Part shown: piece after piece, positions 1 through 6,191 of the stretch | Numbering within the stretch: position 1 is the stretch's first letter | Layout: the number at the start of each line of letters is the position of its first letter | From: Paracoccaceae bacterium | GTDB lineage: Bacteria; Pseudomonadota; Alphaproteobacteria; Rhodobacterales; Rhodobacteraceae | Direction of reading: 5' to 3' | DNA: 6,659 bases | Assembly (NCBI GenBank): GCA_018222665.1 | Contig: JAAEZW010000102.1 | Coordinates: 1-6,659, forward strand | Translations under genes and position numbers: made by a program | Notes under the pieces: generated by a model | The model's input: only the letters and a program-made list of their open reading frames with translations | Databases searched by the model: none | Told to the model about the DNA's origin: nothing

Positions 1-624
1 GATTATATGCAAGCCAATACAGGTAATGATACCAGCGAAAGTAAAAATAATTTTGAACAAAACTGCGAAGATGGTGGGTCTGTTTATTTACGACTTAGTA
101 CATTACCAATTGAACAGGTAGGGAAAAGAGAAACTAGCTTGTTTAAAAATGATGTTGTAAACGGTGGTTATTGGTTGAGAAAACCTGGGCCAAATTGTGA
201 AATAGTTATTGTATACCAAGGTGTTATCGTTCCTGAGGTTCTGCAAGCAGTGGGCTATTTATCGGAATACAGGCGAGATATCGGAGTTATGGCCGTTACA
301 TCTGCAGACCGCTTGCATAGAGATTGGCGCTCAGCAATCAATGCAAGAAAACACGGAAATAGTGACGCGAAAGCCCATATTGAATTACTGTTGGAAGGTT
401 TACAAAACCACATCAAATTTTATACCGTATTAGACGGCCATCCTGCAACTTTATCTTGGTTGGGTGGCGTGAATGGCAATCAAACCTTTTCGCTAGGTGT
501 GGATGATTTTGGAAAATCGGGTCAAGTCTGTGATCTTTACAGAACCTTCGGCATAGATGCGAAGTCAATCGTTGAACTTATTGAAAGTACAACTGTCGGT
601 CGTCCCCGGATTTGGGCAGCCTAA
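1..624 (+). CDS. Transketolase / pyruvate dehydrogenase E1-like ThDP enzyme, C-terminal part (5' end outside window)
   Basis: The frame is open from base 1 (Asp-Tyr precede the first ATG at 7) to TAA at 622-624, so this is most likely the 3' end of a longer gene, not a 205-residue protein starting at 7. What is visible is the end of the pyrimidine-binding domain (DGGSVYLRLST, about 70-102) and the whole C-terminal transketolase-like domain. The hallmark VLDGHPATLSWLGG (427-468) is followed by LGVDDFGKSG and DLYRTFGID, a pattern known from homodimeric E1/transketolase proteins of alphaproteobacteria, in which this domain contributes to the dimer. The expected activity is decarboxylation of a 2-oxo acid or ketol transfer in the cytoplasm; the catalytic ThDP-binding motif lies upstream and cannot be checked. 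An Asn/Glu-rich stretch of about 18 residues (about 13-66) precedes DGGSVYLRL and looks like a loop insertion. The family is fairly sure, the exact substrate is not. Confidence 0.85.
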   Translation, partial: DYMQANTGNDTSESKNNFEQNCEDGGSVYLRLSTLPIEQVGKRETSLFKNDVVNGGYWLRKPGPNCEIVIVYQGVIVPEVLQAVGYLSEYRRDIGVMAVTSADRLHRDWRSAINARKHGNSDAKAHIELLLEGLQNHIKFYTVLDGHPATLSWLGGVNGNQTFSLGVDDFGKSGQVCDLYRTFGIDAKSIVELIESTTVGRPRIWAA

Positions 625-635
625 AAGATGTATTC

Positions 636-677
636 GGTTTCTGATCAGAGACCCCGAGATGTATCTCCAATAGGGGT
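636..677 (+). other. Overlapping stem-loops just after the thiamine-enzyme gene
   Basis: GGTTTCTGA (636-644) and TCAGAGACC (645-653) form an imperfect palindrome (one G-T pair), whose core TCTGATCAGA is perfect. Immediately after, ACCCCGAGA (651-659) pairs with TCTC (664-667) and, across a five-base bulge, GGGGT (673-677), with TGTA as loop. Both structures need bases 651-653, so in RNA they exclude each other. They start 12 bases after the stop codon and may protect the 3' end or assist termination, but no T-run follows, so this is not a classical intrinsic terminator. Confidence 0.4.
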
Positions 678-812
678 AAAATACAGTGAAATAGTGATTT
701 CTGATATGCAGATGAAATACTGGTAGAAAATTAGATTTGCTATTTCTCCCAAACCTACAATGATGCAATTTGATTTTTGAAGATATGGACCGATTTTAGG
801 ACCACTCCCATA

Positions 813-840
813 TTGTTAGAATCTTCTAACTATCTATAAT
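813..840 (+). promoter_or_regulatory. Sigma70-like promoter with embedded palindromic operator
   Basis: A consensus -10 box TATAAT (835-840) lies 16 bases downstream of TTGTTA (813-818), a four-of-six match to the -35 consensus. The perfect inverted repeat GTTAGAA-TC-TTCTAAC (815-830) overlaps the -35 box and fills most of the spacer, the usual place for a repressor operator. The next gene in this direction is the BASS-type carrier at 1051, about 200 bases downstream. The elements are seen directly; promoter use and the identity of a binding protein are inferred. Confidence 0.5.
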
Positions 841-1050
841 TATATGATGTTTTAGAAAAGTATGGTTGTTCCTCCGGGCACCACTTTCCAAAACAATAAC
901 AATGACTTAATTTTTGCGCACTAACGCTATGCGTGTGAGATTCAAAAACACACCAAACACACACTTTTTCACGTATTTGTCTGATAGGATTCCGAGGTTC
1001 GACACTGTGCTTACAACCTAGTGAAAGAACACAGTTGTTTGCAATGAACT

Positions 1051-2058
1051 ATGTATTTTATGGTCTTTGCTTTACGTAGAAACAATTGCACTGTTGTGAT
1101 AACTTTAACGAAATTTATAGATTTGAGTGTCCATTTGATTGCTAGTTTTAAATTTATCGCTGAATACGGTCGGTTCGTTTTAGTGCTTGGTTTGATCGCG
1201 GGAATGTTGCTGCCAGATATTGCTTTGGCAATGCGCCCGTGGTTAAGCGAATTGGTAATGCTGTTACTCGGTTTCACGTCCCTTCGAATTGGATTTACAG
1301 CCGTGAAAGACGCAGTGGATCACATAAAAGAAACTCTGTTAATAGTCTTTACTTTTCAAGTCATTTTCCCCCTGACTGTTGTAGCTATGTTAATAGCTTT
1401 TGGATTAGGTAATACCGCTGTTGCAATGGTGATTACTTTGGTATTGGCTGCACCTTCAATAACTGGAGCGCCAAATTTTGCGATAATGCTCGGATACCAG
1501 CCTGAACCTACTTTTCGAGTTTTGGTCATTGGAACATGTTGCCTACCTATTACTATAATTCCTGTCCTATGGTTCTTACCTGCTGCTGGTTCGCTGTACG
1601 ATGTAATTTGGTTATCCATTGAACTCACCGTAACTATGGGTTTGGCGATTGCGATTGGGTTTATTATCAGAGCGGTTCTAATACCTCAGGTAAATTCTGA
1701 CCAAAAAATGGCTTTAGACGGTGTTTCTACGCTTTTACTGGCAGTAATAGTTGTTGGGTTAATGAGTGCTATCGTTCCAACGCTTAACGAAAATCCCCAA
1801 AAGTTACTTAATTGGTTAGTTCTTGCATTCGGCCTTAATTATGGTCTGCAAATAATCACGTATATTTTATTTCGAACAACCGGCGCTAACTCGCAAAACA
1901 TATCCACGGCAATTGTTGCTGGAAATAGAAATTTGGCAATCTTTATAGTCGCTGTTACTGTTTCAAACAGCAATGAATTTCTCATATTCCTCGGTTGTTA
2001 TCAATTGCCAATGTACCTAACGCCAATATTTATGCGTTGGCTCTACAAAACCGAATAG
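1051..2058 (+). CDS. BASS-type (bile acid:sodium symporter-like) membrane carrier
   Basis: A hydrophobic protein of up to 335 residues with about ten predicted membrane helices, near residues 41-60, 65-82, 94-118, 123-146, 156-177, 185-208, 225-243, 252-273, 285-303 and 307-328. Recognisable stretches are APSITGAPNFAIMLG (134-148), AGNRNLAIFIVAV (290-302) and FLGCYQLPMYLTPI near the end; a GNRN-like motif in a late helix and two similar five-helix halves are typical of the BASS fold, which imports organic anions with sodium. The substrate is unknown. The start is uncertain: the ATG at 1051 has no good ribosome-binding site, and the first 30 or so residues (rich in Asn, Thr and Lys) are absent from relatives as I remember them, which begin near FIAEYGRF. 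A non-ATG start such as TTG at 1123 or 1135 is possible. The gene ends 75 bases from the convergent LysR gene; I see no clear terminator between them. Confidence 0.7.
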   Translation: MYFMVFALRRNNCTVVITLTKFIDLSVHLIASFKFIAEYGRFVLVLGLIAGMLLPDIALAMRPWLSELVMLLLGFTSLRIGFTAVKDAVDHIKETLLIVFTFQVIFPLTVVAMLIAFGLGNTAVAMVITLVLAAPSITGAPNFAIMLGYQPEPTFRVLVIGTCCLPITIIPVLWFLPAAGSLYDVIWLSIELTVTMGLAIAIGFIIRAVLIPQVNSDQKMALDGVSTLLLAVIVVGLMSAIVPTLNENPQKLLNWLVLAFGLNYGLQIITYILFRTTGANSQNISTAIVAGNRNLAIFIVAVTVSNSNEFLIFLGCYQLPMYLTPIFMRWLYKTE

Positions 2059-2133
2059 ATTAATTTTTAGCTGTTGGACAAAGGGCTAGTGTCTGTTTCA
2101 AAAATACCTTTTCACAAAGTGTAAGCGTTCAAC

Positions 2134-3078
2134 TTAGTCTTTATAAAGCTTGCTTTGTGCAGAATCGGGAACTTTGGTTTCAGGTTCTGGAGAGTAACAT
2201 GCTAATTTTTGCTGAAGCAGCTGCAGGAATTCGTTCGCAAGTTGTGAAAGTGGCCGTGTATTTGAAGTGATTATAGCCATGTCTGTGTAGATTTTTGGTG
2301 TAAAATCACGGCTGATAAATCGGGGGTCGAAATCATTTTCTATGGCGAAATCATCCACCAAAGCCACGCCCATATCCTCTTTTACAAATGATAGTAGGTT
2401 TTTGAATAAGTGAGAGTTAATCGAGGATTTCAATTTCACTTCTTCCTGTTCAAAGGCCTGAAACAATTGTCTCTGCGTCGTGTGATCCGGACCCATTAGG
2501 ATAAAATTTTCATTCTGCAACAACGCAGGTGTTAAAATCTGATGTTTCGCTAACGGATTTCCGTAGTGCATTACTATCTTAGTTGGGATTTGGATGGGAT
2601 AATAGGTCAGCGTGTCATACAGCTTTGGCAGCTCACAAATCCCAATTTCGAAAATGCCCGCTTCTACCCATTCTTGAATTTTTGCACTGTATTGGGATTG
2701 AAACGAAATACTGATGTCAGGATAGATTTTTTTGAAATCACCGATGATGCGTGGCATCACACCAAATGACATTGAGTGTTGAGAGGCAATTTGCAAATTG
2801 CCCGTCTGTTTGTTTTGCAAATCCACAACGGTTTGCGTGACCTGTTGTAATCCGCGCACGATCGCATCCACATTACGATAAATTATTGCGGACTCTGGCG
2901 TGGCAGTAAGGCGTCCATGCATACGCTCAAACAATTTCAGTCCGGTTTGTCGTTCCAACTGTGAAATAAGATTGGACACACCGGGCTGTGAAATGCCCAA
3001 TATTTCCGCTGCCCCCACAAATGTGCCAGTTTGGATGATTGCGTGGAACGCCTGTAATTGTCGGAACCGTAGTTTCAT
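2134..3078 (-). CDS. LysR-type transcriptional regulator
   Basis: A 314-residue protein of normal LysR length. Residues about 4-62 form the winged helix-turn-helix (FRQLQAFHAIIQTGTFVGAA, then SQPGVSNLISQLE as recognition helix, and GLKLFER). Residues about 93-294 form the periplasmic-binding-protein-like effector domain, beginning TGNLQIA. A polar tail of about 20 residues follows. The ATG at 3078 is preferred because MKLRFRQLQAF is the normal LysR N-terminus; a GTG at 3087 would add only three residues. Start region and HTH style recall the OccR/NocR branch, which senses opines and amino acids, but that is a memory-based resemblance. It is divergent from the flavoenzyme/TRAP genes with a 93-base gap, the classic layout for a LysR activator of a neighbouring catabolic operon that also represses itself. 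Confidence 0.92.
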   Translation of the reverse strand: MKLRFRQLQAFHAIIQTGTFVGAAEILGISQPGVSNLISQLERQTGLKLFERMHGRLTATPESAIIYRNVDAIVRGLQQVTQTVVDLQNKQTGNLQIASQHSMSFGVMPRIIGDFKKIYPDISISFQSQYSAKIQEWVEAGIFEIGICELPKLYDTLTYYPIQIPTKIVMHYGNPLAKHQILTPALLQNENFILMGPDHTTQRQLFQAFEQEEVKLKSSINSHLFKNLLSFVKEDMGVALVDDFAIENDFDPRFISRDFTPKIYTDMAIITSNTRPLSQLANEFLQLLQQKLACYSPEPETKVPDSAQSKLYKD

Positions 3079-3171
3079 AAGTATCACATAAAATGATGTT
3101 TAATCGAGAATATAATAATTGAAATGATATTTTTTTGGTGTCAACCTAATCTCTGAGAGTTGGAGACGGTT
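3079..3171. promoter_or_regulatory. Divergent control region between LysR gene and flavoenzyme/TRAP operon
   Basis: The gap holds ATCA-N7-TGAT (3083-3097), a dyad that fits the LysR-box rule T-N11-A (T 3084, A 3096), placed just upstream of the regulator's ATG and so suited to autorepression. A near-perfect direct repeat AAATGATRTT occurs at 3091-3100 and 3122-3131, 31 bases apart, about three helical turns. A consensus -10 box TATAAT (3111-3116) faces the flavoenzyme gene without a recognisable -35 box, as expected of an activator-dependent promoter. A good ribosome-binding site, GGAG at 3162-3165, lies six bases before the ATG at 3172. Elements are seen; their function is inferred. Confidence 0.5.
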
Positions 3172-4407
3172 ATGACGCATGTGGTTGTCATTGGCGCTGG
3201 CATTATCGGGGTTTCTACGGGCCTTTGGTTGCGCCGCGCAGGTTTTGATGTGACACTGATCGATAAGGGTACGCCTGGAATGGGCGCGTCTTACGGTAAT
3301 GGGTGCATTTTAGCCAGTTGTTCAGTTGTCCCTGTGACCGGCCCAGGCTTGGTGAAAAACGCACCAAAAATGTTGCGTGACCCCAATTTTCCGTTGTTTT
3401 TGCGCTGGCGCTATTTGCCGAAATTGGTGCCTTGGTTGGTTCAGTATCTTTCACATGCGAATACCGATGATACGCGCCGCATCAGTCAGGGATTGACCCA
3501 AATTGTTGGTGATAGCCTAGAACAACATCAGGCGCTGAGTGGGGGGACATCGGCGGCCCAATGGGTCTGTGAAAGTAATTATAGTTTTGCCTATGCCGAT
3601 CGTCAGGCCTTTGAAAATGACAAGTTTACGTGGCAATTGCGGGCTGAGGCGGGATTTGTCCCCGATATAATCGAAGGGGATGCCGTTAAAGAAGAGGAAC
3701 CTATTCTGGGATCCAATACAAAACTCCTCGCTGTTTTGAAAAACCATGGGTTCATCTTGAATCCTGCCCAATATGTTCAAGAGTTGGTCAAAGTTTTGAC
3801 CGACATGGGAGGAACATTTGTACAGGCAGAGGTGATGGATTTCACCATCGAAAATGAAATGATTACAGCGGTCGACACCACAGCAGGGCGTTTTCATTGT
3901 GACCGTGCAGTGGTGTCCAGCGGAATTTGGTCACGACCTTTAATTGAAAAACTGGGTTTGAAGGTCCCACTTGAGGCGGAGCGGGGCTATCATATTGTGT
4001 TTAAAAACCCGACGCAAAAACCGCGCAATCCCATGATGTTGGCGGCAGGCAAATTTGTTGCAACTGCCATGAACCAAGGCGTGCGCTGTGCGGGGGTTGT
4101 TGAATTTGGTGGCCTAAGCCCCGAAAAATCCAAGGCGCCGCTGCAATTGCTGCGCAAAAAAGTAAAAGAGATATTTCCGAAGTTCGAATACGAAAGTGAT
4201 GAGGAATGGCTGGGCTTTCGCCCCGCGCCGACAGACAGTCTGCCACTGTTGGGGCAGGTGAAAAATTCGGGCATTTATACGGCCTTTGGACATCATCACA
4301 TTGGTCTGACTGGCGGTCCGAAAACAGGTCGCATGGTGGCCGATATGATTGCAGGGAAATCAGCAAACGCCGATTTGCGCCCGTTCGAACCACGGCGATT
4401 TACATAA
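3172..4407 (+). CDS. FAD-dependent amino acid oxidoreductase (DAO family, DadA-like)
   Basis: A 411-residue flavoprotein of the usual DadA length. The N-terminal dinucleotide-binding motif VIGAGIIG (residues 6-13, GxGxxG) ends its second strand at Asp31, and GASYGNG (38-44) follows as in D-amino acid dehydrogenases. Further family landmarks are PLEAERGYH (266-274) near the substrate pocket, GFRPAPTDSLPLLG (348-361), and a C-terminal FAD-closing segment GHHHIGLTGGPKTGR (373-387). The expected reaction is FAD-linked oxidation of a D-amino acid, imino acid or N-substituted amino acid to a 2-oxo acid plus amine, with electrons passed to the respiratory chain or oxygen. No signal peptide is seen; it should act in the cytoplasm. 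ATG 3172 is chosen over an upstream TTG at 3160 because GGAG sits at ideal distance. It leads the TRAP genes by 33 bases, so the imported compound is probably its substrate. Exact substrate unknown. Confidence 0.9.
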   Translation: MTHVVVIGAGIIGVSTGLWLRRAGFDVTLIDKGTPGMGASYGNGCILASCSVVPVTGPGLVKNAPKMLRDPNFPLFLRWRYLPKLVPWLVQYLSHANTDDTRRISQGLTQIVGDSLEQHQALSGGTSAAQWVCESNYSFAYADRQAFENDKFTWQLRAEAGFVPDIIEGDAVKEEEPILGSNTKLLAVLKNHGFILNPAQYVQELVKVLTDMGGTFVQAEVMDFTIENEMITAVDTTAGRFHCDRAVVSSGIWSRPLIEKLGLKVPLEAERGYHIVFKNPTQKPRNPMMLAAGKFVATAMNQGVRCAGVVEFGGLSPEKSKAPLQLLRKKVKEIFPKFEYESDEEWLGFRPAPTDSLPLLGQVKNSGIYTAFGHHHIGLTGGPKTGRMVADMIAGKSANADLRPFEPRRFT

Positions 4408-4440
4408 CCAAGAAACGTGCAAAAAATCAGGGAGATTGAA

Positions 4441-5424
4441 ATGAAAGCACTAAAGAAAATGACAACACTGGCGATGGGCATCGCAGCTCTTGCCGTATCT
4501 GCACAAACTGCGAGTGCAGAAAAATGGGATATGCCCATGGCCTATGCCGCCACGAATTTCCATTCGGAAATGGGGGTCGTGTTTGCAGATAAAGTGCGTG
4601 AATACACCAATGGTGGCATTGACATTACGGTCCATCCAGGCGGTTCACTGTTTAAAGGAGGCGAGATTAAGCGCGCCATTCAAACGGGTCAGGCCCCGAT
4701 TGGCGAACGATTCATGTCCGCACACGCGAATGAAGCCCCCTTACTTGGATGGGATAACGTCCCGTTCCTAGCAACAACATATGAGGAAAATGATAAGTTA
4801 TGGGCCGCGGCTAAAGATAAAGTAAACGCACAATTGTCCGATTTGAATTTGGTCGCGCTTTACACATGTCCATGGCCAGGGCAGGGATTCTATTTCAACA
4901 AGGCCGTTGCGTCGTCTAAAGATACCCAAGGGGTCAAATTCCGTTCCTATAATTCGGCAACAGCAACATTTGCAGAAGAGTTAGGTATGGTTCCAGTGCA
5001 AGTAGAAGCTGCAGAACTATCCCAAGCATTGGCGACAGGTGTTGCTGAAGCCTTTATTTCTTCTGGTTCAACTGGATATGACCGCAAAGTTTGGGAACAT
5101 CTAACGCACTACTATAAAGTGAACGCCTGGCTACCACGCAACTATGTCATGGTGAACAAAGGTGTTTGGGAAGGACTAAGTGGTGACACCAAAGCAGCAT
5201 TGCAAAAAGCAGCAGATGAAACAGCAGCGGCTTGTGCTGCAAAATCAGCGGATTTGGCAAATTGGTATTTTGAGCAATTATCCGCAAACGGCATGTCGGT
5301 TGAAGATGCTGGTCCAGAATTCCTTGCAGAATTGCAAGCGATTGGAGCGAAAATGACAGCTTCATGGCTGGCAGATACCGGCGCAGATGGTCAAGCGATC
5401 ATCGACGCCTATAAAGCGAACTAA
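4441..5424 (+). CDS. TRAP transporter periplasmic substrate-binding protein (DctP family)
   Basis: A 327-residue secreted protein. Residues 1-26 are a Sec signal peptide (KALKK positive region, hydrophobic core, cleavage probably after ASA at 24-26); there is no lipobox cysteine, so it should be a free periplasmic protein. The mature part has the DctP layout: a first domain from WDMPMAYA, GGSLFKGGEIKRAIQTGQ (67-84), and GVKFRSYNSATATFAEELG (164-182), where Arg168 is at the position of the conserved arginine that salt-bridges a substrate carboxylate in studied TRAP proteins. It is followed by AELSQALATGVAEAFISSG (191-209) and a long C-terminal helix. ATG 4441 is preceded by AGGGAG (4429-4434) at good spacing; an in-frame GTG at 4417 would spoil the signal peptide. 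The arginine supports a carboxylate ligand, and the flavoenzyme upstream suggests that it also carries an amine or imine. Confidence 0.93.
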   Translation: MKALKKMTTLAMGIAALAVSAQTASAEKWDMPMAYAATNFHSEMGVVFADKVREYTNGGIDITVHPGGSLFKGGEIKRAIQTGQAPIGERFMSAHANEAPLLGWDNVPFLATTYEENDKLWAAAKDKVNAQLSDLNLVALYTCPWPGQGFYFNKAVASSKDTQGVKFRSYNSATATFAEELGMVPVQVEAAELSQALATGVAEAFISSGSTGYDRKVWEHLTHYYKVNAWLPRNYVMVNKGVWEGLSGDTKAALQKAADETAAACAAKSADLANWYFEQLSANGMSVEDAGPEFLAELQAIGAKMTASWLADTGADGQAIIDAYKAN

Positions 5425-5437
5425 TCAAAACAAGAAA

Positions 5438-5465
5438 AGCCCTGCCGTCTTGGCAGGGCTATTTT
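5438..5465 (+). terminator. Intercistronic hairpin after the binding-protein gene
   Basis: AGCCCTGCC (5438-5446) and GGCAGGGCT (5452-5460) form a perfect nine-base-pair stem with a five-base GTCTT loop, followed by ATTTT. It starts 14 bases after the binding-protein stop codon and ends just before the ribosome-binding site of the small subunit. The T-run is short, so partial termination or protection of the upstream mRNA from 3' exonucleases is more likely than full termination. In either case the periplasmic protein would be produced in excess over the membrane subunits, as is common in binding-protein transporter operons. Confidence 0.75.
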
Positions 5466-5477
5466 GGGAGGTAGGTC

Positions 5478-6191
5478 ATGAACGACTGGCCAATCTATAT
5501 CGGCCTGCCATTGTGGGTTTGGCTTTTTATTTTTCCAACGTTGATAGCGGTTTTTTGTCTGGTATCGCGACAGCTTGCGCAAAGCATTTTGCGACCAATT
5601 TGGAACGTCTTGGATCGGGTTTATGTTATTAGTGGCGTATTTGCCGCGATGTTCATGGTGATTATTCTATTGCTGATAGTTGGACAAATGGTGGCCCGCT
5701 GGACGAACATGATTTTTCCGGGCGGAACAGAATTTGCTGGGTATGCCATGGCCTGTACATCGTTTTTTGCGATGGCTTATGCTCTCACACGCGGATCTCA
5801 CATTCGCGTTTCGATTTTCCTGAATATGAATGATTTCATGAAATTTTGGCTGGATGCGCTTGCCATGCTGCTTTCGGCGATTACGGCAACATATTTTGCT
5901 CGTTATGCCGTCAAAACAAATTATTTCTCAGAAATGCTGAATGATCGCACTCAAGGCTTGGACCGTGTTCCAGAGTGGGTTTTGTCGATTTTCACGATGA
6001 TGGGGCAATGGCCGTGGGATTGGGCCGACACATGGGCGAAAACATCGGGTAAAATGGTGTTCACTCCCGTATGGTTGCCGCAATTGGCCATGTCGTTTGG
6101 GACGATTTTATTGGCCGTTGCGCTCTGGGATTATTTGTACCGTTTGTTGATTTTTGGACAGACACAAATTGTACGAGAGGAAGTGGAATGA
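5478..6191 (+). CDS. TRAP transporter small permease subunit (DctQ family), extended
   Basis: A 237-residue membrane protein with GGGAGG (5466-5471) six bases before its ATG. The DctQ core is seen in helix 51-73 (VISGVFAAM...GQMVARW), the segment GGTEFAGYAMACTSFFAMAYALTRGSHIRV (82-111), which carries the family's acidic residue and the HIRV end, helix 122-143, and a last helix 201-222. DctQ proteins usually have four helices and about 160-200 residues. This one has an additional N-terminal helix (about 8-29) and a long, tryptophan-rich loop (about 144-199, with GQWPWDWADTW) between the last two helices. In TRAP systems this subunit joins DctM in the inner membrane and helps dock the binding protein. 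It overlaps the next gene by ATGA, indicating translational coupling. Confidence 0.88.
   Translation: MNDWPIYIGLPLWVWLFIFPTLIAVFCLVSRQLAQSILRPIWNVLDRVYVISGVFAAMFMVIILLLIVGQMVARWTNMIFPGGTEFAGYAMACTSFFAMAYALTRGSHIRVSIFLNMNDFMKFWLDALAMLLSAITATYFARYAVKTNYFSEMLNDRTQGLDRVPEWVLSIFTMMGQWPWDWADTWAKTSGKMVFTPVWLPQLAMSFGTILLAVALWDYLYRLLIFGQTQIVREEVE

Larger units (their letters stand above)
625..1050. other. 426-base gap with structured and promoter-like elements
   Basis: No long reading frame with recognisable protein sequence lies between the thiamine-enzyme gene and the BASS-type carrier gene. The stretch is AT-rich and contains, in order: overlapping stem-loops at 636-677; a widely spaced inverted repeat GAAATAG (688-694) / CTATTTC (740-746); a promoter-like element with an internal palindrome at 813-840; an 11-base match to a tRNA 3' end (TCCGGGCACCA, 873-883); a CA-rich tract ending in TTTTT (950-969) that could pair with GTGTG at 933-937; and CTGTG (1004-1008) / CACAG a little before the next gene. 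Two very short frames, 628-726 (32 codons) and 862-924 (20 codons), are open but unsupported as genes. If the 835-840 -10 box is used, the carrier mRNA has an untranslated leader of about 200 bases. Confidence 0.6.

Noticed and set aside
996..1002. GGTTCGA, the T-loop signature of tRNAs, in the 625-1050 gap
   Set aside because: The flanking bases CGAGG and CTGTG do not form a T-arm stem and no acceptor or anticodon arm surrounds it, so no tRNA gene is called.
1356..1628. 90-codon - strand frame opposite the BASS-type carrier
   Set aside because: Opposite a gene with clear membrane helices and family motifs; no independent support.
2059..2133. Possible terminator between the convergent carrier and LysR genes
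   Set aside because: Only weak four-base pairings such as GACA/TGTC are present and no stem followed by a T-run could be found on either strand.
3517..3897. 126-codon open frame on the - strand inside the flavoenzyme gene
   Set aside because: Antisense shadow of a conserved coding region, with no family resemblance or ribosome-binding site.
4001..4393. 130-codon open frame on the - strand inside the flavoenzyme gene
   Set aside because: It lies fully opposite a well-supported gene, has no recognisable domain, and its sequence is what the reverse of that gene's codons would give.
4417..4440. Upstream GTG start for the TRAP binding protein
   Set aside because: It would put acidic residues before the signal peptide, while ATG 4441 has a well-placed ribosome-binding site.
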